Positions 45,600-58,612 of a stretch of 64,000 bases of DNA are shown piece by piece. Made by a program: the position numbers and the translations under genes. Within the stretch, counting starts at the first letter, position 1, and every line of letters starts with the position of its first letter. Below the pieces are notes generated by a model. It had not been told where the DNA came from, did no database searches, and saw nothing but the letters and a program-made list of their open reading frames with translations. The DNA is from Monarcha castaneiventris obscurior (Eukaryota; Chordata; Aves; Passeriformes; Monarchidae), in NCBI GenBank assembly GCA_026261815.1, contig JAMPIT010000894.1:53197147-53261146 (forward strand), written 5' to 3'.

Positions 45600-48097
45600 T
45601 GCTTGGAGTGATTTATTTTACTCCTTAAAAGGTTTAAGCAGAATATCTGAAAATACTAAATTTGACAATGGAATCTGTTTTGAGGAGGTGGTCCTAGCTG
45701 TATTGCAGGTACATGGCTTTGGGAACTAAGTCTTTTCACATCATGTGTTCAGGAATGACAATGAAAAATTGCTGTGCTGTAGACTAAATCTGAGTTCTCT
45801 CTCTGGTTCTGAAAAAATCAGTATTTTGTACCAGTCCAAGAAAATCTTTTTCTTTTTTTTCATTGTTCATCAAGTCCTGTGTCAAGCATTTGCTAAGAGA
45901 AGATCTTGTAGGTCTTGATAGGGTATTGCTACCAGTTCTAATAGACTGTATGGCCTAAACTGTGTTGCCTTGTTTTTAGGAGGCCTGGATTGTCACTACT
46001 GATAGTTCACTTGAAGCACTAACAGAAAGTGAAGTTTCCCATGCTGCTATTTCTGGTTTGCTGTGAGCATGAGCTGTTCTCATTGTGGATGGGTTTGTTC
46101 ATGTGTTTATGGGCTGCTGGTAACCATAGCAGACAGCAGAGCACAGAACACTCGAGATGTCTCTCTTTGTGGCTCAGTTTGGTATCAAGTTTCTGTCTGT
46201 GGTCTTACCTAAAATTTAGCATCAGAGTAGAACAACCCTCATGTTTGTTGGGTCAGAGCAAAGTTGAATCATGACCCAGAACCAGAGGGAAGCAGTGGAT
46301 AGCTGAGCTGGGTGTGCTTGATGTCACACAGCTTCATTTATGAGGCTATGGAGAAGTGTGAGGAGATAGATGCAGCTAAGGAAAACTGATCCATGCAAGG
46401 TGAAACAAATGGAGCATGGACAGCAGTGGCAGATGTGAGAGTAGCCAGCTCTTAACACTGGGAAGGAAAAAGATGTACAGCACTTACTATGGGACCTCAG
46501 AAACTTTTTTCTGCCTCAAAGACAGCTCTGCTGTCATAGCTTTCTTTGTCATGTTACTAATTCTGTCGTCTTTGTGAGAAGTCTGAAGGTCTTGTTTGAT
46601 GCTGTATGTACAGAAAATGCATTTTGTGTAGGCTAAAGTTAGTTCTAGATGAAGTGCTGAACAGTCTTCAGACCTAACATCCAGCTGGAGAGAAATAGCT
46701 TCAGTAAGTGTAAAATAATAGGGGTTTTCAGACATCTCTTGTGCGAGAGTTATTTTTTGTGCTCTCCACAGAAAGGAGTTGTGTAAGGAGAGGTTATGAC
46801 TTAATACAGCTTGAACTGTGTGATGTACAAGAGGCCAATCAACAGGGACAGAAGGGGAACAAGGGTTGCTTTTGCTTTGCTATTCCTCTGCTTTTATGGA
46901 GCAAATGAAGAATCAAAAACCAGAAGTCAGATTTTCTTTTTTCTTCCCTTTGAGGAGCAGAGTTAATGGGAGGATTAAGGTTATATAAAAAGTCATGTGT
47001 TGCTGTAAGTGGAGAGAAAACTGTATTTTAGCTTAATTCATATTTTTCTAATGCTTGTTTTTTGAAAGTGCAGTGGTGGAATAACATTGCCGTAATTCTC
47101 TCTTGGCAGCATTCCTTGCCTTCTGAAGTAGGTGGTTGGCTTGCAACTATTAAATTCCTTTATTTTTAGCAGTAATCTATTCCTGGATAAAGCACAGCAA
47201 GTTAGAAGTGTAACACTGCCTTGCTGGAGAATTGGTTTATTCCCAGTTTGTGTTTTGCATCCACAGTTGCACCATGTGGATTGCATCCATTCAACCCACA
47301 CTTAGTTCCATGACTGTAGGAAGTGTTTCCTGGTGAGCTCTGCTGCAGCTCAGCTCTTTGCTCTCCTCACACATGAGCAGCACATCTTCTCCAGAATACA
47401 ACAAGGAGCAAGGAAAGGGTCATGTGGAATTTGCTCTCATTCCTGAAATGTGTAGATTTGGCCTTACAGAACATTTCAAATGTAGCTTGACACCAAAAAA
47501 AAAATTAAAGTTGCTGGGTTGGGTATTTTGGTTTTGGGGTTTTTTTTTTGGCAGGGTGGGGGGAGTTTGTTGGGGTATGTGTTTTTTAGTTTTTGGTTTT
47601 TTCAATCCACCTACTCAATTTTCTCTTTCAGAAGCTTTTCCAGGTCACTACTTGGTGGGAAGGAGTAGCTGTCGCTGCTGAATGACAAAACATCTGTGTG
47701 TAAATTGATAATTCTCTTTGTAAATGTCCACTTCTGCTAATTTAACTCTGCAAACCACAGTACTCTATCCACATAGAAGCAAGGAATATATCTGGCAATG
47801 TGCTGCCAAGGAAGGGTTTGGACAAGGCAAGACCTATGGTAGGAGCATGACAGCTAAAATTTTATCAGTTCTTTCTATAAGGAAGTGCCACTGCCTGGGA
47901 AGAAGTTGCTTTCCACATTAAACATTTTACTGCTTAGAGCAGTGTGTGTTGCAGCAAAGTTTTAAACTTGTATTGGATGTTAATTAACACTGTTGACATC
48001 TTCTATTAAGACTTGCAGGCTTTCTGGAAAAAGTTTGCTCCCTGCTTTTTGCCTCCCTACTTTGTTTTGCAGTTTTTTTACTCCTATGATACAGTGC
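45600..48097 (+). other. Intergenic downstream of CTR9
   Basis: No exon recognised. A strongly G/T-asymmetric stretch at 47,516-47,610 includes several G runs. Short frames here show no domain. Confidence 0.55.
47536..47575 (+). other. Possible G-quadruplex tract
   Basis: G runs at 47536-47539, 47554-47556, 47558-47563 and 47572-47575, with loops of 14, 1 and 8 bases in a G/T-only strand. The long first loop makes this a weak candidate. Confidence 0.35.
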
Positions 48098-48568
48098 TGT
48101 GATGACCCCCTTGTTCAATAGTGGTAGTTATGATGCCTTAGGTTTTAACTTTTATATTTTTCAAATTCTGTACTGCTTAGAGTGTAACTCTGAAGTTCCT
48201 TGTAGCCTGTAATTTCTGCTCTCTCGTGCAAGATAGACATAACAAAGCCTCTCCAGGCTTTGCCTTCAAGGACAGCCAGGCTCTTCTAGGCCCAAAATGT
48301 GTAAACCAAAGGCTCTAAGGGGGGAGCAAGCTGAGGGGAGTTACATCATTGAACTGGGGCTTTAATTGGAGAATTAACCGTGGTATGCAAATGAACCAAA
48401 CCTATAAAGGTGTGAAGAACTCGTGACCTGGGGTCCATCCTGGGGTCCATTTTTGGAGGCAGCCTCTGGCTCCCCAGGGTGTACCTTGAAGGCCCTTCAA
48501 ATAAATACCTATCTTTATTCCCTTCCTCTTGTCTAGTCTCTGTTTCTAGGTGGCTGAAGAAGGCATCA
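48098..48568 (+). mobile_element. Probable solo LTR of an endogenous retrovirus
   Basis: The stretch shows a U3-R-U5 order. It opens TGTGATGACCCCC and has an octamer ATGCAAAT at 48385-48392 and a TATA box (CTATAAAGG) at 48403-48408. A poly(A) signal AATAAA lies 96 bp later at 48499-48504, followed by a T-rich and CTCTTGTCT region, and it closes near GGCATCA. The TG and CA ends are plausible, but the flanking five bases (AGTGC and GTTGC) do not match fully, so the exact borders are uncertain. No internal coding region or second LTR is present, which fits recombination to a solo LTR. It lies about 2.7 kb downstream of CTR9. Confidence 0.6.
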
Positions 48569-51500
48569 GTTGCTTTGCAGTCAATAAATCTGGAGTTCAG
48601 AAGTTACCTGGAAAAATTCCTACAGCTGGAGCAGCAGTCAGCAAGGACAAATTCAGTATTAATATGAGCAACAAAACAAGTTGTCAAAATGGATGTGAAA
48701 AAGGGTGTGTAACTGAATGCTCATTATTCTCATAGCTCGTAGTACTTACTCCTAGTAATAGTATTTTGTTATTTATCTAAACACTAATTGCTCTTCAGAA
48801 GAGGATTTGGAGACAGAATCTGAGGGACTACCAAAAATGGGAATACTTAGGAGAGAAATTCAAAGTCAGTATGCTGAAAATGTGTAGTATTTCCATCCTG
48901 TCTGTGAATTTTGGTCCACATCTGCTCAGGCTTTGTACTTTTATACTAGAAATACTTGAAACTTCAGGATTTTTTTAGTGTTGGCAGCACCAGCAGAAGG
49001 TACAGTTGTGTAGTCATGCAGCTTGTAATATCTTTTTTACCTTTGGTTCATAACTATTGGAGAGATTAAGAATGCTCATCATAGCTATGTTGTTCTTTAA
49101 ATGCCTCTGGGTTGTTTTCCTTCTCTTTTTAATTCTTCCTTTGCCCTGGGGCAAAAGCTTCTTTCTCTGCAATCTCCAGAGCTTGGGACTGGTGAAGTAT
49201 TTGACCTGCAAACTGTGTCGTATTGGCACTCTTGATTGGATTTACCTGTCTCTTTCAGCTCTATTTGAAAGGATAAATGCTAAAGAGTCCCTATTGCTGC
49301 TTCTAAATATGTGTCATCCTTATCCTACACGTGTTTGTGTGTCTCCCTGTTTGGAGATGCCCCCAGCGTTGTTGTGGTGTTGCCTGAATTTCAGAAGTGC
49401 TGTTTGGCTCAATAGCACACAAGAGGTTCATACCTTCCCACCCAGCCTTTGCTGATAAAAATACAAATACCTAGCTTTAGCTGAAGAAACAGGGTTTTTT
49501 GGCACCTGTGAGTGTTAGTGGCAGCGACTTCAGGGGTGTTTTCAGTTGCCTTGGAAGGCTCCAAGCAATGTTCTGGCTCTTTAAATATTTTTGAACCCTT
49601 CAGAGTTCCTCTTGCCTCTCTCATATGCAAATCCCATAGGCTAATTGCAACAACTTCAGCATTCTTGGACTCTTCCAGGAATGCTGTGGGCCCACTCTGA
49701 TTCTTAGGGCCTCCTGTCAAAGGTGCATTTGAGTTGGTTGCACAGTCTGTCTTCAGTGACAGATGGGTCTCAGCCAGCATGTTCCAGACTGTATTTGCTA
49801 ATTGACAAGTGACTTTCTGATTTAGGACACACAGGCAGGAGCAGAGAGCCCATCTTTTGTGGCTGCTTGTTCTGTAGGGCAGAGGAAGTTGTAATTTGAG
49901 AGGAGTCTCATGCAATGCTTTATTCCCTCTGGTTCCACAACTCAATTGGAGAAAACTGGTGTTGGAGTCTTCTCACCTTTGCCACCTGAAGGTTCTGGCT
50001 GTACAGATACTGCTGAACCACAGGCTCCTTTAGGCAGAGCTAATACTGATAAATACTAATAAATACCAGTCTTGCTTTGAGCTGGTGACAATTAACTACC
50101 AATTCTGAGGATGCCTCAGAGAATGTGAAACATCTCTTCATCCATCTGCACTCTAAAGAGAAGTAACTGCTTTGTTCCAGCTTTCAATAGAGTTTGAACT
50201 GCTCTGAACTGTCTGTATCTGTTATGCTGTGCTAAATTATTCCAGTACATGTTCTATTCTCGTGGGAATCTGTCTAACCAAAAGGTAACATTTTTTTTTC
50301 TTGTGGGAAGCTGTGCCAGACCAGCTGGAGAGGAAGAATTATTGTCAGCAGCTAGTTACTAATACTAAAAAGGAGAGAGGAATTAAGTCTCATTTGGGTT
50401 TGCAGGAACGAAGCATGTTCACACACAAATTCAAGGTGGTGATTTTAGTCAAAGTGTCCATACAGACAATTTCATCTTCATGCAGCTGTTTTGGTTTATG
50501 GTCACTGCATCAGGGGAATTGGCATGGACTGCAGGAGTCTGAACTCATAACTCTTGGAGTGTTCCTCGTTTCCTTCTGCAGTCTGGGCTGCTCAAGGTTT
50601 ATCCAGGCAGAAGCCGAGTTCTGGCTGTGAGATAATTAGGAGTTGCCATATAAACAGAATGGTATTACTGGAAGGGGCAAGGAAGGAAAGAAAATCAATG
50701 ATTTGTCAGATCAGTGCTTTGAAGATGTTATTTATAATCTTGGTCCTTAATTACTTGGGTCCCTATATTTCTATCTTGGATCTTCTGTGTTGGTATTTTT
50801 GCTCTGCACTCGCTTATCTGTAATTAATGCCCCAAGAGACACTCACCTTGCCCATGAGGGTTTCAATTTCTGTTGCCTTTAAACAGTGCAGGGAAAGGAC
50901 ATTTTATTCAGTGCATATGCCAGAACTATTGATCTATCCAACTGTAAAACTGGAGAGTGGAAATTGTAATAGTAAAATCAAGTGAAATATACATTAAAAA
51001 GAGAAAAAATGTAACATAAAAAACACAAGGATCTAAAAGGATTTGCCCAGTCCAATCAGACAGTGCTGTGATCCTAGAAGACTCACCTCAGCTGGCTGCA
51101 GTGCAAGCTCTACATAAGTGAGAGGGTGGTGGTATCTATAATATTTGCATGGAAATTATTCTCAGTGAAAAAGAATTGCAAGTTTTAAATTGTTCTCCAT
51201 CCTGGCCTAAATTGCCTCCTAACAGCAGCAGTTCCCTTCAGCTGTACTTTTGCAGAATATCCTGTTGATGTATTCCAGCTGAAGTGATGTTGTATTTCTT
51301 AGGGTTTTCATACATTTTTGTCATCGATGTTGCCTTTAAGAAATGTGTAAGAAAACATGGTAGGCAAGGGAGTGGGTGAAGATGTGGGATCCAGATTGTA
51401 CATCAGGACTGCATTTCATGTAGCACTGACACGAAGCTGCTTTGGGGCAGGATGATTTCTTACTGAGCTGGACCGAATTTTTTGTCCAATCTGCAAGGTC

Positions 51501-54500
51501 TTTGGAGCATAAATTGTACCTTGATTAAAAAAATAACAAACATTGTTGCTTGATTAGTAGTAGAACCACAGCCTCTTTCTCATCCTTCATAATACAAAAT
51601 CTAGTGAAAAAGATCTGGGCTTGGTTTTGAATGGTTTAATTTAAGTAAAGAAGACTATAAACACATAATTTTGCTATTAGAAAGGTTGAAGTGCTGGCCA
51701 AGAGTATGACTTGCAAACAAATTAGGGCCAGAATTGTCTTACAGAATTAAACCTTTATTACTAAAAGCTGACCATCCTTGTTGATCCCAACATTGAAGAG
51801 CTGGGGTTTGGCCAGGCATGCCTTGATTCAATTCCTGTCCAAATTAAACTGCTATGAAGCTGCTTTGCTTTCACTGAGTACTTTTTGTAGGCAATTAATC
51901 AATATCTCCTGGAGAGCTTCAGCAGAGGCTGTGGTTGTAGTTGCTCAATCACTGAGGTTGCCAAATAATCACATGGATTTGTTTTGTTTGGGAAAACTTC
52001 CTGTGATGGTTTGTTCAAAAAAACAAACCCGAAACAACCACAGACCAATCACTGGGGGTGGCAGTGAGGGGTCAGTGGGGGATGCAGAACCAAAAAGCCA
52101 CGAAAATCCCTCTCAAAATGCACATGTTACGTGGATAATCTGGAAATGCTTCACCAGGCAAACCTGCAGGCTCACAGATGTCCCAGGCAGAGAATCACAA
52201 CTGCTTTAGGTGCACTCCAGTGATTGTATCTCCCTAGACTTATGGTCTTATCCTAATATTTAGCATCCTTCCTCCTGCCTTCCACATGGGTTTAGTTTAA
52301 TGCCCAGTTATGATGGTTTTTGCTGTGAACTCCCAGCTCAACTGTCTCAACTGTTAATTGCTACAAATGCAGACATTGCTTCAATTAATAGTGAAGAAGA
52401 TGCATTTCTGTGATCTCTTTTTAAGAATTAGTGAATCTGACATGACTAAAATGGGCCAGTGGTAGAACTTGGGGCCACAGGAGAAAAGCTGCAGCTGAGC
52501 TGGTTATTCCAGAGCCAATAATTTCTTTTCCTGAAGCAGAAGTCCTTCTGTTTTGCATCTCTCTGATGGAGATGGCCATTTGGATCAACCCATGGAATAC
52601 ACTTTCTTGTGGATGCTCTAAGTGGCTCATGGGCCCAGAAAACAAACTCAACTTAAAAACCAACAGTGTGAGCAGAATTCAGCTGAGGGTGGGGGCAGAG
52701 AAGGGCAGTGGAAGCCACATCCTGGCTGTGCTTCTTCCCTTCCCTGTGAACTGCTGTGCCTTGAGGGGCAACAAGTGCTGCTTTAGCCCCTGGTAGCAAA
52801 TGTGCTAAATCCACACCTAATCTTGGGAATAGTATTTAGAAACTTTTTGTTTGGTGATTTTTTTTTTTTAATTTTCTAACAAAAGCAGTTGGTAAGATTA
52901 ATCTGACAACTAAAATGCTACTCTATAACTTCAGATTGACCTGTGAAGTTGAGAGATGCAAAAGGGACTGCTCTTGTCACTTCAGTTAAAGGAGTTACAG
53001 CCATGATTAGTGTCAAGTGGAAAAGGATTGTTTTGAAAGCGAGCTGGGACTGCATAGAATAATGGAGAGTTATCTTGGACAACAGTCCTGAAGAACATGA
53101 AAAGGATAAACTAAAAATCCAGCTGAGAGAATCAGGGGAGGACAAATCTAAATTTAAAGCCAAGCAAGTTTCTTAAATAAAGGGTATTGATATATTAATG
53201 AATCTAGTGAATTTTGTCAGATTACAGGGCTTCTTTACCTACTGCCTGCTTCACAGGAGTTACTTCTGATTAATGCAGTTGTCCCTGAGTAGCAGAGCAT
53301 CAAGTTCTGTATTCAGTATTGCCACCTGGTTTGATTCTGATTCTTGTTTTACCTGCTCCTTTCTCTTACCTGCAAGAACGATGAGAACTAACAGTCCTCA
53401 GTGTTTGGGGGTTTTTATTTGTTTTGTTTTACTGTCTTTGGTTGGGTTTTTTTAGGTTTTTTTGTTTGGCTCTGTGTTGTTCTAATTGTTCAGCCTTTGT
53501 GGCTGCAGTGAAAAGCCTGGATGTCTGAAGGGAAGTGTCCCAGGGATACAACACAGGAAAAGCAAGGAAAAACAAACCAGAATTTACTGTGTGTCAAGAT
53601 TTCTAATTCAAACATTCTGGATTTAGGTTTTGGTGGACTCATCTCACATCCTTGAATGGTTAGGGTGGAAAAGGAGGAGGGAGGTAGCACATGTACAGGG
53701 TGATGTGTGGAGAAGCACGTGTGCATTTATTTTCCTTTGTGGTGGTTCTAAATTCCATAATAATTGTCTCCCCTGGGCTCAGAGAGAGCTGTCTCAGCAG
53801 TTCAGGGCTGCAGCAGCTGAAGAGGCTGTAGGGAAGTGGGGCTGACACCCTTGAACAGGGCAAAGAAGAGAAGGTGAAGGAATGTGGGTTAGAGGTACAG
53901 AAATGCAGTGTTTCGGAGAAACTCCCAAAGTCTCCAGAAGCAGAAAAATCAAGGAGAAACAAAAAGACAGAATAAATCTGTAAATAATGATTACCAAATT
54001 TATAAAATGAGCGTTTGAAAGGTGATATTAATAAAATAATGATTTCAGAGACCTTGAGGGACATTGTGCCTGAGATTTTCCTTATGTGTATTGCTGGTTT
54101 GTTTTTTTCCCATACAGATCTATGTATTTCCTGTATCAGATCCTACAGGTCACGTATCTAAATTTGAAATTCTAATTAAATGGGTTGCTGTAAGTGCTGT
54201 GTAGAGAAAATTCCTATATTGATTTCCAAATTGCATCCATCTCATACTGTCATCAGAAAAAAAAAATTAAAAAAAAAGAAATGTAGGGCTGGATCAATCA
54301 CATCCTTAAATTTGCCTCTAGCAACAATGGCACGTTTTATTTCAGTGTTACAGGGCCAGGTGATTTAGGTGAATTTTATTTATCTTCAGACATCTCAAAA
54401 TGAGCAGTCTAGACACCTTGTAGAGAGAGACCCATGGCCTGGCATCCCCACAGGGCAAATGATCCCATCCCAAGGTAATGATGGGAGGTAGGAATGAGTC

Positions 54501-57500
54501 ACTCTGAGGAACCTGTTCCTGTCTGTTGCTCCAGGAGTGTGTGGATGTCTAGACACCCAGCATTTGGATAGTTAAGTAAGAGGAATCCCACCCAGCACCA
54601 CAGAAGCTCAGATGTTTTCTTTGTTACTCACTTGAATTAGTTTCCAATTTAGATGTAATTTTCCCCTCTCCCTCCTCCCTAGACCAATCCAGTAGGATCA
54701 AGTTTACATGAACCTTTATCACAGTGAGGAACTGAGGAGATTAGTGAGAAGAGGCATAAATACAGCTGGCATTCATCTACCAGCTCCCTTCTTAATTGTG
54801 CTTTTATGAGATTTTTTTTTTTTGTTACATTTAAAGTTTTTTCCCCAAACTGTACTTTAGGTCTGCTCTTTCAGCAAATGCCAACAGCAGGCTTTATTCA
54901 GAGCATCAGCCAAACTAAGGATTACTTCTTGTGGAGCTGTGAAAGTGCCCAGCAAACAGCAGCATCTAGCATCTGGGAGCTCCTGGAGGTGCTGGGTGAG
55001 TACACACAGCCAGCAGAGTGTTTGTGGTGTTGCAGTGCAGGGAGACTCTTCCTCTGTGGTGTGCACGTGCTGGGATCCAGAGGGCTCAGCCTGAGCTGTT
55101 CCAGTGCCTGCACCACGTTCTGTAGGAATCCCATTCCCATCTTTCTAAGGCTCTAGTGTCTAACCCAGCTGCTGGGTGTGTGGTTTACTGTACAGGTAAC
55201 GGGTGTAGTAGCAGGAGTCAACTCAATCCATAGTGTCTTTTATGTTCCTTATTTAAAGATGAAATCCAAAGCTCATGTGATGTCAGAAACAACAGGATTA
55301 CCTGGGTTTATATTGTTTGATCCAAGGAGCTGCCTCTTTCTAAAGCAAGAGAAGGAAGAGTTTGAATCAATGAGTTTTCCCCTTACAAGCCAGTTTAAGT
55401 GTGTACAGTCTTTGAGGAGATTATGTAAAATATGAAATTATTTCTGAATTATCTTTCAGTCCTTCATGAGGATTACTATGGAAGTTGCACTGGCAAGAAT
55501 TCCACAAGGATTGCTGATAGAATAGCATGTTCTGTATTCATAACTGATGTCTTTTGTCAGAGCCATTATTCCAACCCTTGGACTGCCACCATCAGTGCAC
55601 TCCCTCTGACTCCAGTGGGCCTTTGCAGGTTCCACCTGCTGCAGGTATGTGCTGGGGTTTTACTGCATTATGGTCCCTACCTGCATGGGAAATCTACTGA
55701 GATATTTATCTAGTTGAATTTATGAAGGGCCTTTCATCACAGCTAAATACTTCATGGTCTTGCAAATGAAATTACAGCAGTTCTATAGATGGAAAACTAT
55801 GGGCAACTGGAGGTCACCACGGAAACATTCAGTGGAGCAGGAAATGAAACTGCTGTGTTGATCAAGTGAGTAAATCAGGTATGTACAGCCCAAAAGCAGT
55901 GCAGTGCACCTACCCTGCCTCTCAGTGCTGTGCCATGCAGGGCCTCTTCCCCACAGCCTGCCTGGGGCTCTCTTGACTTTAAAAACGTTCTTTGTCTGAA
56001 ACTCAGAGAGCCCTGCCCTTCTCAGCTTGGCTCACAGGGCTGTTTAAGGTTAACATGGCAGCTGAACCCCAGGCCAGTTCCTGTTTTGTTGTCAATATTG
56101 GGAAGGGGGATTAGGACTAATGCTTCTACTGTTACTCAGAAATATTAACAGCCTAAGGTTAAAATAATCGAGTAACTGAATGGCATTTCTCCACAAGGAA
56201 CAAAAGGAATAAAAATAAATGGGGCTATACATAACATGTATGTGTGTATATAGGTACCTACAGAAAAAGCCAAGGCTTTAATCCTTCCCTTGCTTTATGC
56301 CTCTGGGAAGGAAGTGGGAAGGAGCACAAAGCTGGCCTGGTGCACATTCCTGGAGCCTTGTTTGTTACTCTGCTGTGGAGGCAGCTGTCCCTGAAATCTG
56401 AAAGAACACGCAGTCATTTCTTAAAGGGTTAAACAAAATCCCTAAAAAAATGCAGATCAAGCCTTCACCTGTCTTTCAGTTTTAACTCCATGTACTTCCA
56501 CTTCTCAAATTTCACTTTGCCCGACCAAAAAGCAAAGCATCCATTTTCTAAGAGAACAAACTCTATTAACTCCTCCACATTTTATCAAACCAGTTAAAGA
56601 TCCCTTTTCCTTTCACAAACTTAAGTGTTTTCGCATAGCTTCTTAGATAATAAAATTCTGGGAATGCTTCACACATCAGATCCTTCAGGCACTTCTACTG
56701 CTAACATAAACAAAAACTAAATGCAAGATTGACGTTGTTCTAAACTGCAAAATATTTGAAGATAAAAATCCCCTCAGCTGGCTGCTTTCCTCACTCCAGC
56801 CATGTGTCCATGCCAAGTGTAACTGTTGCCATGGCTGCTTCGTCAACTCATTAAAAATAACAGTTCCCTGGTTTCCAGCTACCCTCCCTTAAAGGAAAGG
56901 GATGTGGGCTCCCTAAATCAAACCCAGACAAGCCTGTGTCCCTTTACAGCACCACTTAAAAGGCACATTATTCAAGGAACTCCTACCTAAAGAGTCTTAA
57001 TCCCTGGCCATCAGAGGGAAAGGCCTGAACCTGTTTGAGAGAATTCTTGGTCTTTTAGAAGTGAAGCTTATTCCGGAATGCCAGGAGAGGGGTGGATCCA
57101 GGCAGATACTGTAACTGGTTTGTATCTTGCTGAAAAACAAACGCAGCTATTTCTGAAGTAACAGCAAGCTTTTTTGGGGTATCTTGTGTTGGATGTAGAA
57201 CCACTCTGCCATAAAAAAAACCTCAAAGCTATACTGATATAGTCTGTTTTAAATTACTGTTACACCCTGATGTCCACAACCGTAGCTGTGCTGGGCAGCT
57301 TTTCCCTTTGCTGGTGCACAGCTCACAGAGCACAGCCCAGCTGCTGTTTCAGGTTTGCTTTTGCAGATACAATGGATGGAGATACAATTGTTCCAGGCTA
57401 GAGCTGGGCCTGCAGGATCCGGCCCCCTGAACTCAGCCTAGATCTGCCTGCTGGGCAAGAGGACTTGCTGTGAGCTATGGCCAACATCACTGGAGATAAA

Positions 57501-58294
57501 AAGGAACAATAATACAGTTACAAGATATGGCAATTTATGTGAGGTAAGGGAAAAAGCCACCACCTCTGTGTGACACTTTGACCCATTCTACCACTAGTCT
57601 CACTCTCTTGTCACTTCCCATATTCATTCAAATCATTTTATGTAGATGCACCATGGCTGATTTATCAGCTTCCAGAGTATTGGCCTCCTCCCAGATTTAG
57701 GGGAATACTTATGGCATGAGCGGTGCCACATACCCCAAGCCCCTGCACACACAGCTCACCAGGACAAGGCTGGAGCTGAGCAGCATTTGAGGCAAACACT
57801 GCAGCAAGCACAGCTAATAAATGGAGGTTTCTCAGGTACCTGTAAGCACAAGCTCGCCACCCTTCATGGTACTGCACCACCTCCCTGGGAATTCGTTTCT
57901 GAGAATAACCGTGAATTAGCAATAGACTCTTTAAATCAGTCTCTGCAGCTGCTTGCTTGGATTGCAACATCAGCCATGATAATTCATGGTTCAGATGTGA
58001 TCTGAATTTTTACAGTTCAGGAGTGTGCTGAAATGATCAAATTGTTTGGATTTACTCACTGCTCTGGGGAAAAAGTCCAAATAGCATTCAGAGGGAAGCT
58101 TCCATCTGCTAGAAAAGCAGGTCAGATAAGCCACTCTCAAAAATGTTGCTCTGGATCCAGCCTCCTCCTTTTCCCACACACCTAAGGCTTATTCCTGCAC
58201 TGTTCCCCAAAAAACAGAACTGCACAGGAGTTATGAAGATGTTTTGAGTTTTAAGAACTGATTTGGAATACCCCACCTAGGGGGAAGGACTGAA
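48569..58294 (+). other. Intergenic between the CTR9 and EIF4G2 3' ends
   Basis: No recognised exon. The longest frame is a 178-codon minus-strand ORF at 49,409-49,945 with no domain that I recognise. T and A runs occur at about 52,858, 54,258 and 54,815. Confidence 0.55.
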
Positions 58295-58612
58295 GTTGGG
58301 GTGGTTGAGCCTATGTAAGACTCTTCTACAAGAGAACTGAAGAGGGACTTCTGGCAAGGGCAGGTACTGACAGGACAAGGGGGAATGGCTTCAAACTGAG
58401 CTTAGGTGAGATAAAAGAAAGAAATTCTTTACTGTGAAGGTGGCAGACACCAAACAGGTTGCCCAGACAACCTGTGGAACCCCATCCCTTGGTGTTCATG
58501 GCCAGGCTCAATGAAACTTCGCGGCAGCTGGTCTCTTGGGAGGTATCCCTGCACATCACTGGCAGGGCTGGAAGTAGATGACCTTTTCCATGATTCAGTG
58601 ATCAGGACATAT
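58295..58612 (+). repeat. CR1 LINE 3' fragment, about 320 bp
   Basis: GAAGTTGGGGTGGTTGAGCC near the start, then AGGGGGAATGGCTTCAAACTGA, AGAAATTCTTTACTGTGA, GGTTGCCCAGACAACCTGTGG, CATGGCCAGGCTCAATG and TGACCTTTTCCATGATTCAGTGAT. This is the CR1 3' UTR order in forward orientation, without a clean terminal repeat. Confidence 0.92.

Noticed and set aside
54806..55156. 116-codon plus-strand frame with overlapping minus-strand frames
   Set aside because: The composition is unremarkable, no domain is recognised, and no splice or poly(A) context fits.
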